64,000 bases of DNA, from NCBI RefSeq assembly GCF_000585335.1, contig NZ_KK073872.1, positions 130,001 through 194,000 of the forward strand, in the 5' to 3' direction. The stretch is from Cloacibacillus evryensis DSM 19522 (lineage in GTDB: Bacteria; Synergistota; Synergistia; Synergistales; Synergistaceae). The notes under the pieces were generated by a model that had not been told where the DNA came from, did not search any database, and was given only the letters and a program-made list of their open reading frames with translations. The position numbers and the translations under genes are program-made. Positions 27,286 to 35,708 of the stretch are shown here, piece after piece (position 1 is the stretch's first letter; every line of letters starts with the position of its first letter).

Positions 27286-28746
27286 ATGCTTTCTGACAAG
27301 ATGAAGTTGCTTGAGGACCGGACCATATGTCATTTCACGAGGCTCTGCGGCATTCCGCACGGCAGCTTCAACGAGAAAAAGATCAGCGATTATCTCTGCG
27401 AGTGGGCGCGCGGGCTTGGATTGAAAGCCGCGCAGGACGAACATTTTAACGTGGTGATCCGCAAGGAGGCTTCGCCGGGGAACGAGGCTGCGGGAGCCGT
27501 CATCCTCCAGGCGCATATGGATATGGTCTGTGAGAAGTCGCCGTCGTATAAGCATGATTTTAAAAAAGATCCCATTCCTTATCAGATAGACGGGGACATG
27601 ATCTCGACTGGAGGCAAGACTACGCTGGGAGCCGACGACGGCATCGGTGTGGCTCTGATAATGGCGATCCTTGAGTCGGACGGCTTCGCGCATCCGCGTA
27701 TCGAGGCTGTTTTCACCACGGCGGAGGAGGAGGACCTGAGCGGGGCGCTCTCTATCGACGGGAGCCTTTTTACGGCGCGCAGGATGATAAATATCGACCA
27801 TGCCGCCGACAACGAGGTCGTGCTGGGAAGCTGCGGGGGAATGGCCGCCGAGCTCGCGCTTCCGGTCGAAAGGATACCTTTGGACGGCGGTCATGTATGC
27901 AGAACGATAGGGCTTTCGGGGCTCCCGGGAGGGCATTCCGGTGAAAATATCCACTGCGGCAACGGAAACGCCATCGTTCTCATCGGGCGTGTCCTTAGGC
28001 GCTGCGAACCGCTGGGCGTGCTGATATCCGATATTTCCGGCGGAAACTTTCGCACCGCGATACCGCGCGAGGCCTCGGTGACGGCGGCCGTTCCCCGGGA
28101 AAACACGGAAGCCTTTGATACGGCGCTCGCTGAAATGGAGATGGCGTTTAAAGAGGAATACCTGGCGGCCGCGCCGGAGCTGCGGCTCTCCGTTACGGAA
28201 GCCACGGCTTCGCAGGCCCTCTCCGCGGCCTGTACGGAACGGCTTATCCGGGCGCTTTGCCTCTCCCCCGACGGTATCTCCGCAATGAGCGACCGGATGG
28301 AACATGTCGTTGAAAGCTCTGACAACCTCGGCGAGCTGCATCTTGAGGAGGACGTTTGTCGGATAATATGTGAGATACGCGCCGCATATCCTTCGACGGC
28401 CGCGTATATCGCGGATAAGATCGCTATGCTTTCCGAACTGCTGGGCGCACGGTTCAGGACCTTCGGACGCTACCCCGGCTGGAGTTATGATCCCGGCTCC
28501 AAGATGAAGGAAATATCCAACCGGGTTTACGCGAGGGAATTTGGCGAGGCGCAAAAAAACGTCGTACTGCACGCGGGGCTTGAGTGCGGATGTTTTTACG
28601 CCGTGATACCCGGCCTTGACGCGATCTCAGTCGGACCGAATATGTGGAACCTCCATTCCCCCTCCGAGCGCATGAGCCTTTCGTCCGTCAACAAAATGGC
28701 TAGATTTCTTGTCAAGCTGCTCGAAGAGCTGGCTTTGGAGAGGTAG
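27286..28746 (+). CDS. pepD: Aminoacyl-histidine dipeptidase (PepD, M20 family)
   Basis: The 486-residue cytosolic metallopeptidase has the M20 marks in order: ILQAHMDMVCEK (His, Asp), TLGADDGIGVAL (bridging Asp), FTTAEEEDLSGA (catalytic Glu and ligand Glu), INIDHAAD (Asp) and a His near the C terminus (NLHSPSERMS). The GLPGGHSGENIH lid-domain start and the total length fit PepD, which cleaves dipeptides such as carnosine-like Xaa-His. It follows the TetR gene closely and is probably co-transcribed. Together with the convergent YfcC-type transporter, it suggests peptide or amino-acid use. A terminator follows. Confidence 0.9.
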   Translation: MLSDKMKLLEDRTICHFTRLCGIPHGSFNEKKISDYLCEWARGLGLKAAQDEHFNVVIRKEASPGNEAAGAVILQAHMDMVCEKSPSYKHDFKKDPIPYQIDGDMISTGGKTTLGADDGIGVALIMAILESDGFAHPRIEAVFTTAEEEDLSGALSIDGSLFTARRMINIDHAADNEVVLGSCGGMAAELALPVERIPLDGGHVCRTIGLSGLPGGHSGENIHCGNGNAIVLIGRVLRRCEPLGVLISDISGGNFRTAIPREASVTAAVPRENTEAFDTALAEMEMAFKEEYLAAAPELRLSVTEATASQALSAACTERLIRALCLSPDGISAMSDRMEHVVESSDNLGELHLEEDVCRIICEIRAAYPSTAAYIADKIAMLSELLGARFRTFGRYPGWSYDPGSKMKEISNRVYAREFGEAQKNVVLHAGLECGCFYAVIPGLDAISVGPNMWNLHSPSERMSLSSVNKMARFLVKLLEELALER

Positions 28747-28781
28747 ATGACAGGGAGGATATAAAATAAACGGAGAAGACA

Positions 28782-28817
28782 GAGCCCCGTTCCGTTCGAG
28801 ATCGGGGCTCCGCTTTT
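28782..28817 (+). terminator. Terminator of tetR-pepD
   Basis: GAGCCCCG and CGGGGCTC pair around a 13-base loop and are followed by CGCTTTT. Confidence 0.75.
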
Positions 28818-28828
28818 GGGGGAGAATT

Positions 28829-28863
28829 AAGAAAAGGAGAAAGGCCGGACCTTTGATCCGGCC
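28829..28863 (-). terminator. Terminator of the YfcC-type transporter gene
   Basis: GGCCGGA and TCCGGCC pair around a seven-base loop 11 bases after the stop codon. On the minus strand a T-rich stretch (TTTCTCCTTTTCTT) follows. Confidence 0.75.
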
Positions 28864-28874
28864 GGGAATGTTTT

Positions 28875-30296
28875 TTAAAAGGGCCCGTATCCGACCGTGA
28901 CCGCGATGATCAGCGATGCGAAGGCGATCAGGCACCAGATGCCGAATAGCGGCAGCAGCCATTTTACCCACTTTCCATAGGGGATTTTCGCCATCGCGAT
29001 CGCCGCGATGACTTCGCCGCTGGTCGGCGCGAGTACGTTTGTGAAGGAGTCTCCCATCTGAAAGGCCAGGACCGCCGTCTGGCGCGTCACGCCGATGACG
29101 TCGGCGAGCGGGGCCATGATCGGCATCGTGATCGCCGCCTGCCCCGAACCAGAGGGGACGAGGACGTTGAAAATGTCTTGAACGACGAACATCGCGCAGG
29201 CGCTTATCGCCGGCGGCAGGCCGTTGAGCAGTCTGGAAAGGGAGTGGATTATCGTATCCATGATCGAGGCGTTTTCCGTGATGATGATGACGGCGTTGCA
29301 TAGGCCGATGACCATGCAGGCGAACAGCATATTGTCGCAGCCTTTGAGGAACGCGTCAGCGATCTCGCCGGCTTTCAGCCCGCCGGCGATACCGGCGACG
29401 ATGCCGACAATGACGAACAGCGCGGCCAGTTCGTCGATATAGAAGCCGAGTTTGAGCACGCCGTAGACGAGTACGGCGATGGCGGCGACGAATGTCAGCA
29501 GCACGAGCTTGTGGCGCGTCGTCATGCCCTTGCTTTGGGCTTCGGCGATGGCGGCATGGGTGTGGCTGTTATATTCAAGGTCTATCTCGTGAACGGAGCT
29601 GAGCTCAGGATTATTTTTGACCTTGCGCGCGTAAAGCATGACATAAATGATGCTCGCGGTTATCAGCGCGATGAAGACCCCGGCGCGGAAAACGATGCCG
29701 GAGAACATCGGCAGCCCGGATATCCCCTGCGCGACGCCGACGGTGAATGGGTTCGTCATCGCCCCCGCGTAGCCCGACGCCGCGGCGCAGAAAACTACGC
29801 CGATCGCCGTCAGAGAGTCGAACCCCATCGCGACACAGACCGCGATCATCAAGGGGACGAAGACCAGATATTCCTCAAAGTTACCGGCGAAGGCCGAGCC
29901 GCAGCCGAAGATGATCATGCAGACGGGGATGACTACGAGCTCGCGGCCGTCCATTCTTTTTACGACTGATGCCAGGCAGGCGTTCATCGCGCCGGTCGCT
30001 TCGATTACGCCGAAAGCGCCGCCGACGAGGAAGAGGAAGAAGATTATATAGGCGGCTCTCTGCATTCCCAGCGTTATTGACATGAAGAACTCAAAAAATC
30101 CTACCGGGTGCTGGGCGATGTATTTGAAACTCTGCGGGTTGACGACCTCGCGCTGCGTCGTCGGGTCCATAACGCGCTCGTATACGCCGGCCGGGACTAT
30201 GTAGGTCGCGATGGCCGCGATGACCAGGATGATTGCAAGTAAGACGATGGGGTTCAACGCTTTCAATTTTGTCTTTTTCTCTGACGTGTTTTCCAC
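28875..30296 (-). CDS. YfcC family membrane transporter
   Basis: The 473-residue protein has about twelve membrane segments. It opens with LNPIVLLAIILVIAAIATYIVPAGVYER and carries GCGSAFAGNFEEYLVFVPLMIAV, NVLVPSGSGQAAITMPIMAPL and FQMGDSFTNVLAPTSGEVIAAIAMAKIPYGKW, the pattern of the YfcC/ArcD-like carrier group. These carriers take up amino acids or related carboxylates; the substrate here is unknown. It is convergent with tetR-pepD and shares their operator motif at its own consensus promoter, so import and dipeptide cleavage are probably regulated together. Confidence 0.85.
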   Translation of the reverse strand: MENTSEKKTKLKALNPIVLLAIILVIAAIATYIVPAGVYERVMDPTTQREVVNPQSFKYIAQHPVGFFEFFMSITLGMQRAAYIIFFLFLVGGAFGVIEATGAMNACLASVVKRMDGRELVVIPVCMIIFGCGSAFAGNFEEYLVFVPLMIAVCVAMGFDSLTAIGVVFCAAASGYAGAMTNPFTVGVAQGISGLPMFSGIVFRAGVFIALITASIIYVMLYARKVKNNPELSSVHEIDLEYNSHTHAAIAEAQSKGMTTRHKLVLLTFVAAIAVLVYGVLKLGFYIDELAALFVIVGIVAGIAGGLKAGEIADAFLKGCDNMLFACMVIGLCNAVIIITENASIMDTIIHSLSRLLNGLPPAISACAMFVVQDIFNVLVPSGSGQAAITMPIMAPLADVIGVTRQTAVLAFQMGDSFTNVLAPTSGEVIAAIAMAKIPYGKWVKWLLPLFGIWCLIAFASLIIAVTVGYGPF

Positions 30297-30420
30297 AATA
30301 TGACCTCCTCTTGAGTTTAAAATAGTTTTTATGTCAAATACAGCAGTGCCTTTTTGCGGCGCACGCTCCTCTCCCGTATCATATTTAAATTTTGTGAATA
30401 TGCTGAAAACGTGTTGTTTA

Positions 30421-30460
30421 TAATAATCCAGATTATAAAATAATCATGTTTATATGTCAA
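30421..30460 (-). promoter_or_regulatory. YfcC-type transporter promoter with TetR-type operator
   Basis: On the minus strand TTGACA (30455-30460) and TATAAT (30432-30437) are 17 bases apart, a perfect sigma-70 consensus. Over the -10 lies GATTATTTTATAATC (a perfect inverted repeat around TTT), then TG, then GATTATTA (30421-30445). This matches the operator at 26543-26567 at 22 of 25 positions. Confidence 0.85.
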
Positions 30461-30540
30461 TTTTTAAATCAGTAATTTTTATGCTTGAAATTTTGAGTTT
30501 CTATGTGAAGAAATAAAAATGAGAAAATGTGATGCCAACG

Positions 30541-30570
30541 AAAAAACGGGCCGGACACAAAGGTCCGGCC
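30541..30570 (-). terminator. Terminator of the GGGtGRT unit
   Basis: GGCCGGAC and GTCCGGCC pair around a six-base loop. On the minus strand GTTTTTTCG follows. It lies about 35 bases after the GGGtGRT gene stop. Confidence 0.85.
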
Positions 30571-30605
30571 TATCTCTTATCTTAGGTTCGGTCGTTTCCG
30601 CGTCC

Positions 30606-31616
30606 TTAAAACTTGCCGGCTTTTGCCGCCTCTTCGACGGCGACGGCCACCGCGACGGAGGCGCCGACCATCGGGTTGTTGCCCATGCCGATGAGGCCCA
30701 TCATGTCGACATGCGCGGGGACGGAGGAGCTGCCGGCGAACTGCGCGTCGCTGTGCATGCGGCCCATGGTGTCGGTCATGCCGTAGCTCGCGGGGCCGGC
30801 TGCCATGTTGTCGGGGTGCAGCGTGCGTCCCGTACCGCCGCCCGAGGCGACGGAGAAGTATTTCTTGCCGTTCTCGACGGCCCACTTTTTGTATGTGCCG
30901 GCGACGGGGTGCTGGAAGCGCGTCGGGTTTGTCGAGTTGCCGGTGATGGAGACGTCGACGCCCTCGTGCCGCATGATCGCCACGCCCTCGTTGACGTCGT
31001 TGGCGCCGTAGCATTTGACCTTCGCCTTGTCGCCGTCGGAGAAGGGCTTTTCCATCGTTACCTCAAGTTCCCCTGTGTACTGGTTGTAGAGCGTCTCCAC
31101 GAAGGTGAAGCCGTTGATGCGTGAGATGATGTAGGCGGCGTCTTTGCCGAGCCCGTTCAGGATGACGCGCAGCGGCTCTTTGCGCACCTTGTTTGCCGTG
31201 CGCGCGATGCCTATCGCCCCCTCGGCGGCGGCGAACGACTCATGTCCCGCGAGGAAGCAGAAGCACTTTGTATCTTCCCGCAGCAGCATTGCCGCGAGGT
31301 TGCCGTGGCCGAGGCCGACTTTGCGCTGGTCGGCGACGGAGCCGGGGACGCAGAAGGCCTGGAGCCCCTCGCCGATCTTTTCCGCCGCTCCGGCCGCCGT
31401 CCGGCTGCCGCTCTTTATCGCGTTCGCCGCGCCGAGCGTGTAGGCCCAGACGGCGTTGTCAAAGGCGATCGGCTGGATGCCGCGCACGATGGCGGCGACG
31501 TCGACGCCCTTGTCAAGGCAGAGCTGCTGCGCCTCTTCCAGGCAGTCGAAGCCTATTCCGGCGAGGAATGAGTTTATCTTGTCTATCCTGCGTTCGTAAC
31601 CTTCAAAGTTTGCCAT
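30606..31616 (-). CDS. GGGtGRT protein
   Basis: The 336-residue soluble protein carries the name-giving SGGGTGRT motif near residue 275. Other conserved-looking parts are LGHGNLAAMLLREDTKCFCFLAGHESFAAAEGAIGIARTANKVRKEP and the C-terminal SSSVPAHVDMMGLIGMGNNPMVGASVAVAVAVEEA. Proteins of this name occur in anaerobes next to NifU-like scaffold proteins, as here (12 bases downstream of one). The function is not known. The paired arrangement suggests a role in iron-sulfur cluster or cofactor handling; that is inference. Confidence 0.85.
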   Translation of the reverse strand: MANFEGYERRIDKINSFLAGIGFDCLEEAQQLCLDKGVDVAAIVRGIQPIAFDNAVWAYTLGAANAIKSGSRTAAGAAEKIGEGLQAFCVPGSVADQRKVGLGHGNLAAMLLREDTKCFCFLAGHESFAAAEGAIGIARTANKVRKEPLRVILNGLGKDAAYIISRINGFTFVETLYNQYTGELEVTMEKPFSDGDKAKVKCYGANDVNEGVAIMRHEGVDVSITGNSTNPTRFQHPVAGTYKKWAVENGKKYFSVASGGGTGRTLHPDNMAAGPASYGMTDTMGRMHSDAQFAGSSSVPAHVDMMGLIGMGNNPMVGASVAVAVAVEEAAKAGKF

Positions 31617-31628
31617 TGCCGTTTCCTC

Positions 31629-32321
31629 CTACTGCCTGCGCGGGTCTATTATCTTGGCGGCCTCTGCGTAGCGGCCGTATGCGGCGGTGTTTTTCTCAAG
31701 GGCCTCTTTGGGGTCCATGCCCTTGCGGATCGCCTCCATCATCTTGCCGAGCGATACATAGCGGTAGCCGATGATCTCGCCGTTTTTGTCGAGTGCCTGG
31801 TCAAGGACGTAGCCTTCCGCCATTTCAAGGTAACGCGGCCCCTTCTCGAGCGTGCCGTACATCGTGCCGATCTGCGAACGCAGCCCCTTGCCGAGATCCT
31901 CCAGCCCCGCGCCGACTGGGAGCCCGTCGTCAGAGAAGGCGCTCTGCGTCCTTCCGTAGGCTATCTGGAGGAAGAGCTCGCGCATCGCGGTGTTGATCGC
32001 GTCGCAGACGAGGTCGGTGTTGAGCGCCTCAAGGATCGTCTTTCCGGGGAGTATCTCCGCCGCCATTGCCGCCGAGTGGGTCATGCCCGAGCAGCCGATC
32101 GTTTCGACAAGCGCCTCCTGGATGACGCCGCCCTTGACGTTGAGCGAGAGTTTGCAGGCGCCCTGCTGCGGCGCGCACCAGCCCACGCCGTGCGTAAAGC
32201 CGGAGATGTCTCCTATCTGCCTCGATTCTATCCATTTCCCCTCTTCGGGGATGGGCGCGGGGCCGTGATTGGCGCCCTTTGCCACACATACCATTTCTTC
32301 AACTTCGCGAGAACACTGCAT
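31629..32321 (-). CDS. NifU/IscU-like iron-sulfur scaffold protein
   Basis: The 230-residue protein has an IscU/NifU N-terminal-like core: GVGWCAPQQGACKLSLNVKGGVIQEALVETIGCSGMTHSAAMAAEILPGKTILEAL. Candidate cluster ligands are the Cys in GWC, QGAC and IGCSG. The C-terminal part (about 150-230) is longer than in IscU and unlike it. The start at 32321 is preceded by GAGGAGGAG; an in-frame start 29 codons upstream lacks a good site. It is followed by the GGGtGRT gene in one unit. No cysteine desulfurase is nearby, so it may serve a dedicated target. Confidence 0.82.
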   Translation of the reverse strand: MQCSREVEEMVCVAKGANHGPAPIPEEGKWIESRQIGDISGFTHGVGWCAPQQGACKLSLNVKGGVIQEALVETIGCSGMTHSAAMAAEILPGKTILEALNTDLVCDAINTAMRELFLQIAYGRTQSAFSDDGLPVGAGLEDLGKGLRSQIGTMYGTLEKGPRYLEMAEGYVLDQALDKNGEIIGYRYVSLGKMMEAIRKGMDPKEALEKNTAAYGRYAEAAKIIDPRRQ

Positions 32322-32370
32322 GTGGTCCGTCTCCTCCTCAAAATTATCTATATATTGTGAACCGCGTTCC

Positions 32371-33759
32371 TTAATAACCCCACTCAAAGTCAGGACTGCC
32401 CGCCGCAAGCAGCCGGCGCTTCATGTCTTTGGTTATTTCGTCCAGAGCCTCTTTCGTGCGTCCCTCGCAGCGCGCGACGAGCACGGGCTGGGTGTTTGAG
32501 ACGCGGACGAGCCCCCAGCCGTCTTTGTAGATTATTCTCACGCCGTCGACGGTGATCGTATTGAGCTTTTCCGCGAGAGCCGCCTCTTTGACGCGCTCTA
32601 CCACGCCGAACTTGACGTCGTCGGGGCAGTCGTAGCGCGTCTCTATCGTCGAGGGATAGAGCGGGATGTCCCTCATCAGCTCCGCGAGTGTTTTTTCGGT
32701 GTTGGAGATTATGCGCGCGAGCCGTCCGGCGGCGTAGAAGGCGTCGTCATAGCCGAAGTATTCATCGGCAAAAAACATGTGCCCGGAGACCTCGCCGGAG
32801 AAGAGGGCGTGTTCTTCACGCATCTTCGCCTTAACGAGCGAGTGCCCCGCGTTCCACCACATCGGCCTGCCTCCGAGCTTCTCCACCGTCTCCGGCAGGG
32901 CCATCGAACTCTTTACCTCGCAGATCGCCACCGCGCCGGGGTGTTTCGGCAGGATCTCGCTCCAATAGAGCGCCATCAGGCGGTCTCCCCAGATTACCTC
33001 GCCGTCGTTGTCGACGACGCCGATGCGGTCGGAATCGCCGTCGAAGCCGACGCCGAAATCCGCGCCGCCCTCCTTTACCGCGGCGATCAGCGCGGGGAGG
33101 TTCTCGCGTTTCGTCGGGTCGGGGTGATGGTTGGGAAAGCGTCCGTCCGGCGTGCTGTATAGCTCCGTCACATCGCAGCCGATGCGCCGCAGGAACTCCG
33201 GCGCGTAGAGGCCGCCGGTGCCGTTGCCCGAGTCGCAGACGATCTTGGGCCGGCGCGGTCCGAGGGTTATCTTTGAAACGAGCATGTCGATGTACTCGGC
33301 GCTGATGTCTGCGGTCCTATAGACGCCCGGCCTCTCCGCCGCCGTCATGTCGTCGGCGGTTATCATCCTGTAGATCGACTGGATGTCGTCGCCCCAGAGC
33401 GTGGCTCTGTCGTAGGCCACTTTCAGGCCGTTGAACTCTTTCGGATTATGGCTGCCGGTCACCATGATCCCTCCCCCCGCCTCGAAGCGGTAGAGGCTCC
33501 AGTAGAAGGTCGGCGTCGAGACGAGGCCGATATCGGTGACATTGACGCCGGCCGCGTTCAGGCCGCGTGCCGCGGCCGCTTTTATGCGCGCGGTGGAAAG
33601 CCTCGCGTCGCCCCCGACGGTGGTTTCGGTGACGCCTCGCCGGCTGAGCCAGGTGCCGAAGGCCCTGCCGATGAGAAATACGTGTTCGTCGGTGAGCTCC
33701 GAATCGGCGATGCCTCTTATATCATATTCGCGAAAAATGTGCGCGGGGACAAAACTCAT
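32371..33759 (-). CDS. Phosphomannomutase/phosphoglucomutase
   Basis: The 462-residue alpha-D-phosphohexomutase has the four family sites in order: catalytic Ser in MVTGSHNPKEFNG near residue 102, metal loop FDGDSDRIGVV near 240, sugar-binding GEVSGHMFF near 320, and phosphate-binding RVSNTQPVLVARCEG near 428. It interconverts 1- and 6-phosphates of glucose or mannose for cell-surface polysaccharide and central metabolism. CGGAGG lies upstream of the ATG. The next gene on this strand starts 49 bases downstream. Confidence 0.92.
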   Translation of the reverse strand: MSFVPAHIFREYDIRGIADSELTDEHVFLIGRAFGTWLSRRGVTETTVGGDARLSTARIKAAAARGLNAAGVNVTDIGLVSTPTFYWSLYRFEAGGGIMVTGSHNPKEFNGLKVAYDRATLWGDDIQSIYRMITADDMTAAERPGVYRTADISAEYIDMLVSKITLGPRRPKIVCDSGNGTGGLYAPEFLRRIGCDVTELYSTPDGRFPNHHPDPTKRENLPALIAAVKEGGADFGVGFDGDSDRIGVVDNDGEVIWGDRLMALYWSEILPKHPGAVAICEVKSSMALPETVEKLGGRPMWWNAGHSLVKAKMREEHALFSGEVSGHMFFADEYFGYDDAFYAAGRLARIISNTEKTLAELMRDIPLYPSTIETRYDCPDDVKFGVVERVKEAALAEKLNTITVDGVRIIYKDGWGLVRVSNTQPVLVARCEGRTKEALDEITKDMKRRLLAAGSPDFEWGY

Positions 33760-33838
33760 AGTGATACCTCCGTTTCTGGTATTACTTCAGCTAAAGCATA
33801 TAGCTTTTGCGCGGCTTTTGCAACCGGAACGAGTGTGC

Positions 33839-33886
33839 AAAAACACAAAACGGCCTGAGAAAAATCTCAGGCCGTTTTGTGTTTTT
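33839..33886. terminator. Strong bidirectional terminator
   Basis: A 22-bp perfect stem (A-run, CACAAAACGGCCTGAGA and its complement, ending in a T-run) encloses AAAA. It lies five bases after the exported nitroreductase stop codon and ends that minus-strand unit. Confidence 0.92.
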
Positions 33887-33891
33887 ATCGG

Positions 33892-34509
33892 TTATTGTCT
33901 GCCGACTGCCATGACGCCGGTTATCTTCATGATCGGGCCAAGCGTCAGCGCCGCCTCTATATTTACCTTGTTGAAAGAGGCTAGGAAGCGTCCCTTGAGG
34001 CCGAGCGCCTCGGCGGCGAGGAAAACGTTCTGCGACATCGCGCCGGTGGCGATGTAGTTGTAATTTTCAACGTTCATCGTTCCCTTGCTCACGAATACGA
34101 GTATACAGGGGGCGCTCTTCGCGAAGTCCTGCGTTACGGCGCGGCTCGTCAGCTTCTTTTCCGCCGTCTGCTGCATCAGCGCGTTTTTCTCCCAATTATA
34201 AAGATAGCCGCCGCTCTTCAGCAGAACGTAGACGGAGACGTAGGGCTCGCGCCCCATCGCCATCGGCACCGTCCAGCCCTTCGGTTCGCGGTTCTTTCCC
34301 GTCGCCGCCCAGAGTATAGTTGAGAGCTCTTTCAGCGAAAGCTCCTCTTTGGAAAAATCCCGCTGTTCCGCCGAGGCGCGGGTGGGGATCGCCTCCATAA
34401 CGGAGGGCCCGCCGGTTTTATCCGGTTCCGGCAGGACGATGTTGGCCGCCGTCGCGGCGGATGCCGCGGCAAGCAGGAGCGCCGCTGTGAGCGATAAAAT
34501 CTTCTTCAT
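33892..34509 (-). CDS. Exported nitroreductase-like flavoprotein (SagB-like)
   Basis: The 205-residue protein has a signal peptide (MKK, hydrophobic stretch, cleavage near ATAA at about residue 21) followed by a nitroreductase fold. KEELSLKELSTILWAATGKNREPKGWTVPMAMGREPYVSVYVL resembles the SagB/ThcOx-type start, and ATGAMSQNVFLAAEALGLKGRFLASFN is the usual flavin-site helix. Most nitroreductases are cytosolic, so export is unusual; how FMN would be supplied outside is unclear. AAGGAGG lies eight bases before the ATG. It follows the prepilin peptidase gene by 36 bases, probably in one transcript. Confidence 0.8.
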   Translation of the reverse strand: MKKILSLTAALLLAAASAATAANIVLPEPDKTGGPSVMEAIPTRASAEQRDFSKEELSLKELSTILWAATGKNREPKGWTVPMAMGREPYVSVYVLLKSGGYLYNWEKNALMQQTAEKKLTSRAVTQDFAKSAPCILVFVSKGTMNVENYNYIATGAMSQNVFLAAEALGLKGRFLASFNKVNIEAALTLGPIMKITGVMAVGRQ

Positions 34510-34545
34510 AAGTTGTTCCTCCTTAAATTATTACTTAAAAATTTT

Positions 34546-35325
34546 TTAGATCACGGCCCAGGGCCATTGCGCCGTATACCCCAGGTAGGACAAAATCTTT
34601 TCCCCAAACAACATCGCGAACGCCATCCCCGCGCAAAGAAACGGTCCGAGCGGCACGGCGGTCTTGCGCGTGACCCTCTTGGCAAGCAGCAGGGGTATCA
34701 CCACGAGGCCGCCGCTCATAAAGCCGAGGTACAGCGAGAGCAGCGTCAGCCTGAATCCCATGAAAGCGCCGACGCCGAGCATCAGCACCGCGTCTCCAAG
34801 TCCCATGCGCCCGCGGCTTGCGATGATTATCGTCCCGATCACCCCGAAGCCGGCGAGCGCGCCGAAGAGGCCGTCCAACAGCCCGCCCCAGCCGTGAACG
34901 GCGCGCAGCAGCATGCCGCAGGCCGCCATCGCTATCGCCCATGAATCGTAGATATAACCAGTGTCAAGATCCGTGAGCGTGTGGAAGGCGATGAAGGGAA
35001 CTGAGAGCGCGGCGAAGGCGAGCGCCGGCGTCAATCCAAATCTCCAGACGAAGATGGCCGCAAGCGCTCCGCACGAAAGCTCGGCGGCAAAATGGCGCAG
35101 CGGGATGCGGGCGCGGCAGACGCGGCAGCGGCCCTGAAGAACGATGAAGGAGACTACTGGAATGAGGTCGCACGACGATAAAGTCCGGCCGCAGCTGTCG
35201 CAGACGGAACGTTCGCGTCCCCACCATTTTTTCTCCGCCGCCGTCCGCATGGCCGCCGCGTTGGCAAAAGAGCCGAGCGCCGCGCCGAGGCAGAAACCCA
35301 GAAATATATAAATACCGCCGTCCAT
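34546..35325 (-). CDS. pilD: Prepilin peptidase, type IV
   Basis: The 259-residue membrane protein starts with GFCLGAALGSFANAAAMR and has the CxxC...CxxC zinc site (CDSCGR and CRVCRAR). The two catalytic Asp lie in LTDLDTGYIYD and GLGDAVLM. It cleaves and methylates type IV prepilin or pseudopilin leaders at the inner membrane. No pilin genes are in the window, so its substrates lie elsewhere. The next gene is the exported nitroreductase. Confidence 0.93.
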   Translation of the reverse strand: MDGGIYIFLGFCLGAALGSFANAAAMRTAAEKKWWGRERSVCDSCGRTLSSCDLIPVVSFIVLQGRCRVCRARIPLRHFAAELSCGALAAIFVWRFGLTPALAFAALSVPFIAFHTLTDLDTGYIYDSWAIAMAACGMLLRAVHGWGGLLDGLFGALAGFGVIGTIIIASRGRMGLGDAVLMLGVGAFMGFRLTLLSLYLGFMSGGLVVIPLLLAKRVTRKTAVPLGPFLCAGMAFAMLFGEKILSYLGYTAQWPWAVI

Positions 35326-35417
35326 ATAGACACCTCAGCCATAGAGCGATTAAAATACGGGTTATATTTTACACGCAACCGCCGATATTTCATAATCATA
35401 ATAAGGAGATGCGAAAG

Positions 35418-35630
35418 ATGCCGATCGTTATGGTAAACATCAAAGAGGGACGCACCGTGGAACAGAAACGCGCGATGGTGACGGGGATGACGAAGGTCCT
35501 TTGCGAGACGATGGAGGTGCCGCAGAGCTCCGTGCGCATCATCATCAACGAGATGAAGAACGATAACTTCGCGATCGCCGGCACGCTGATCTGCGACGAT
35601 CCGTCAAAGCAGGTGAAAAAGAAAGACTAG
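35418..35630 (+). CDS. 4-oxalocrotonate tautomerase family protein
   Basis: The 70-residue protein begins MPIVMVNIKEGRTVEQKRAMV, with Pro directly after the initiator Met as the catalytic base of the tautomerase superfamily. It also has SSVRIIINEMKNDNFAIAG, the usual second strand and helix. The ATG at 35418 is required to expose Pro and has AAGGAG nine bases upstream; an ATG at 35409 is in frame but would mask it. It may tautomerise 2-hydroxy-dienoates or similar enols. It is convergent with the IclR gene of the catabolic island, so a link to that pathway is possible but unproven. Confidence 0.9.
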   Translation: MPIVMVNIKEGRTVEQKRAMVTGMTKVLCETMEVPQSSVRIIINEMKNDNFAIAGTLICDDPSKQVKKKD

Positions 35631-35657
35631 CGCGGCGTGACCTTCCCTATGGACAAA

Positions 35658-35695
35658 GAAAAATCGTGGATCACTTCGGAGGTCCACGATTTTTC
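35658..35695. terminator. Bidirectional terminator
   Basis: GAAAAATCGTGGA and TCCACGATTTTTC pair perfectly around a 12-base loop, with T-runs on both strands. It separates the convergent tautomerase and IclR genes. Confidence 0.9.
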
Positions 35696-35708
35696 ATTTA
35701 TGAGGATT

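Noticed and set aside
27268-28572. 434-codon minus-strand frame opposite pepD
   Set aside because: Antisense shadow; all catalytic motifs lie on the plus strand.
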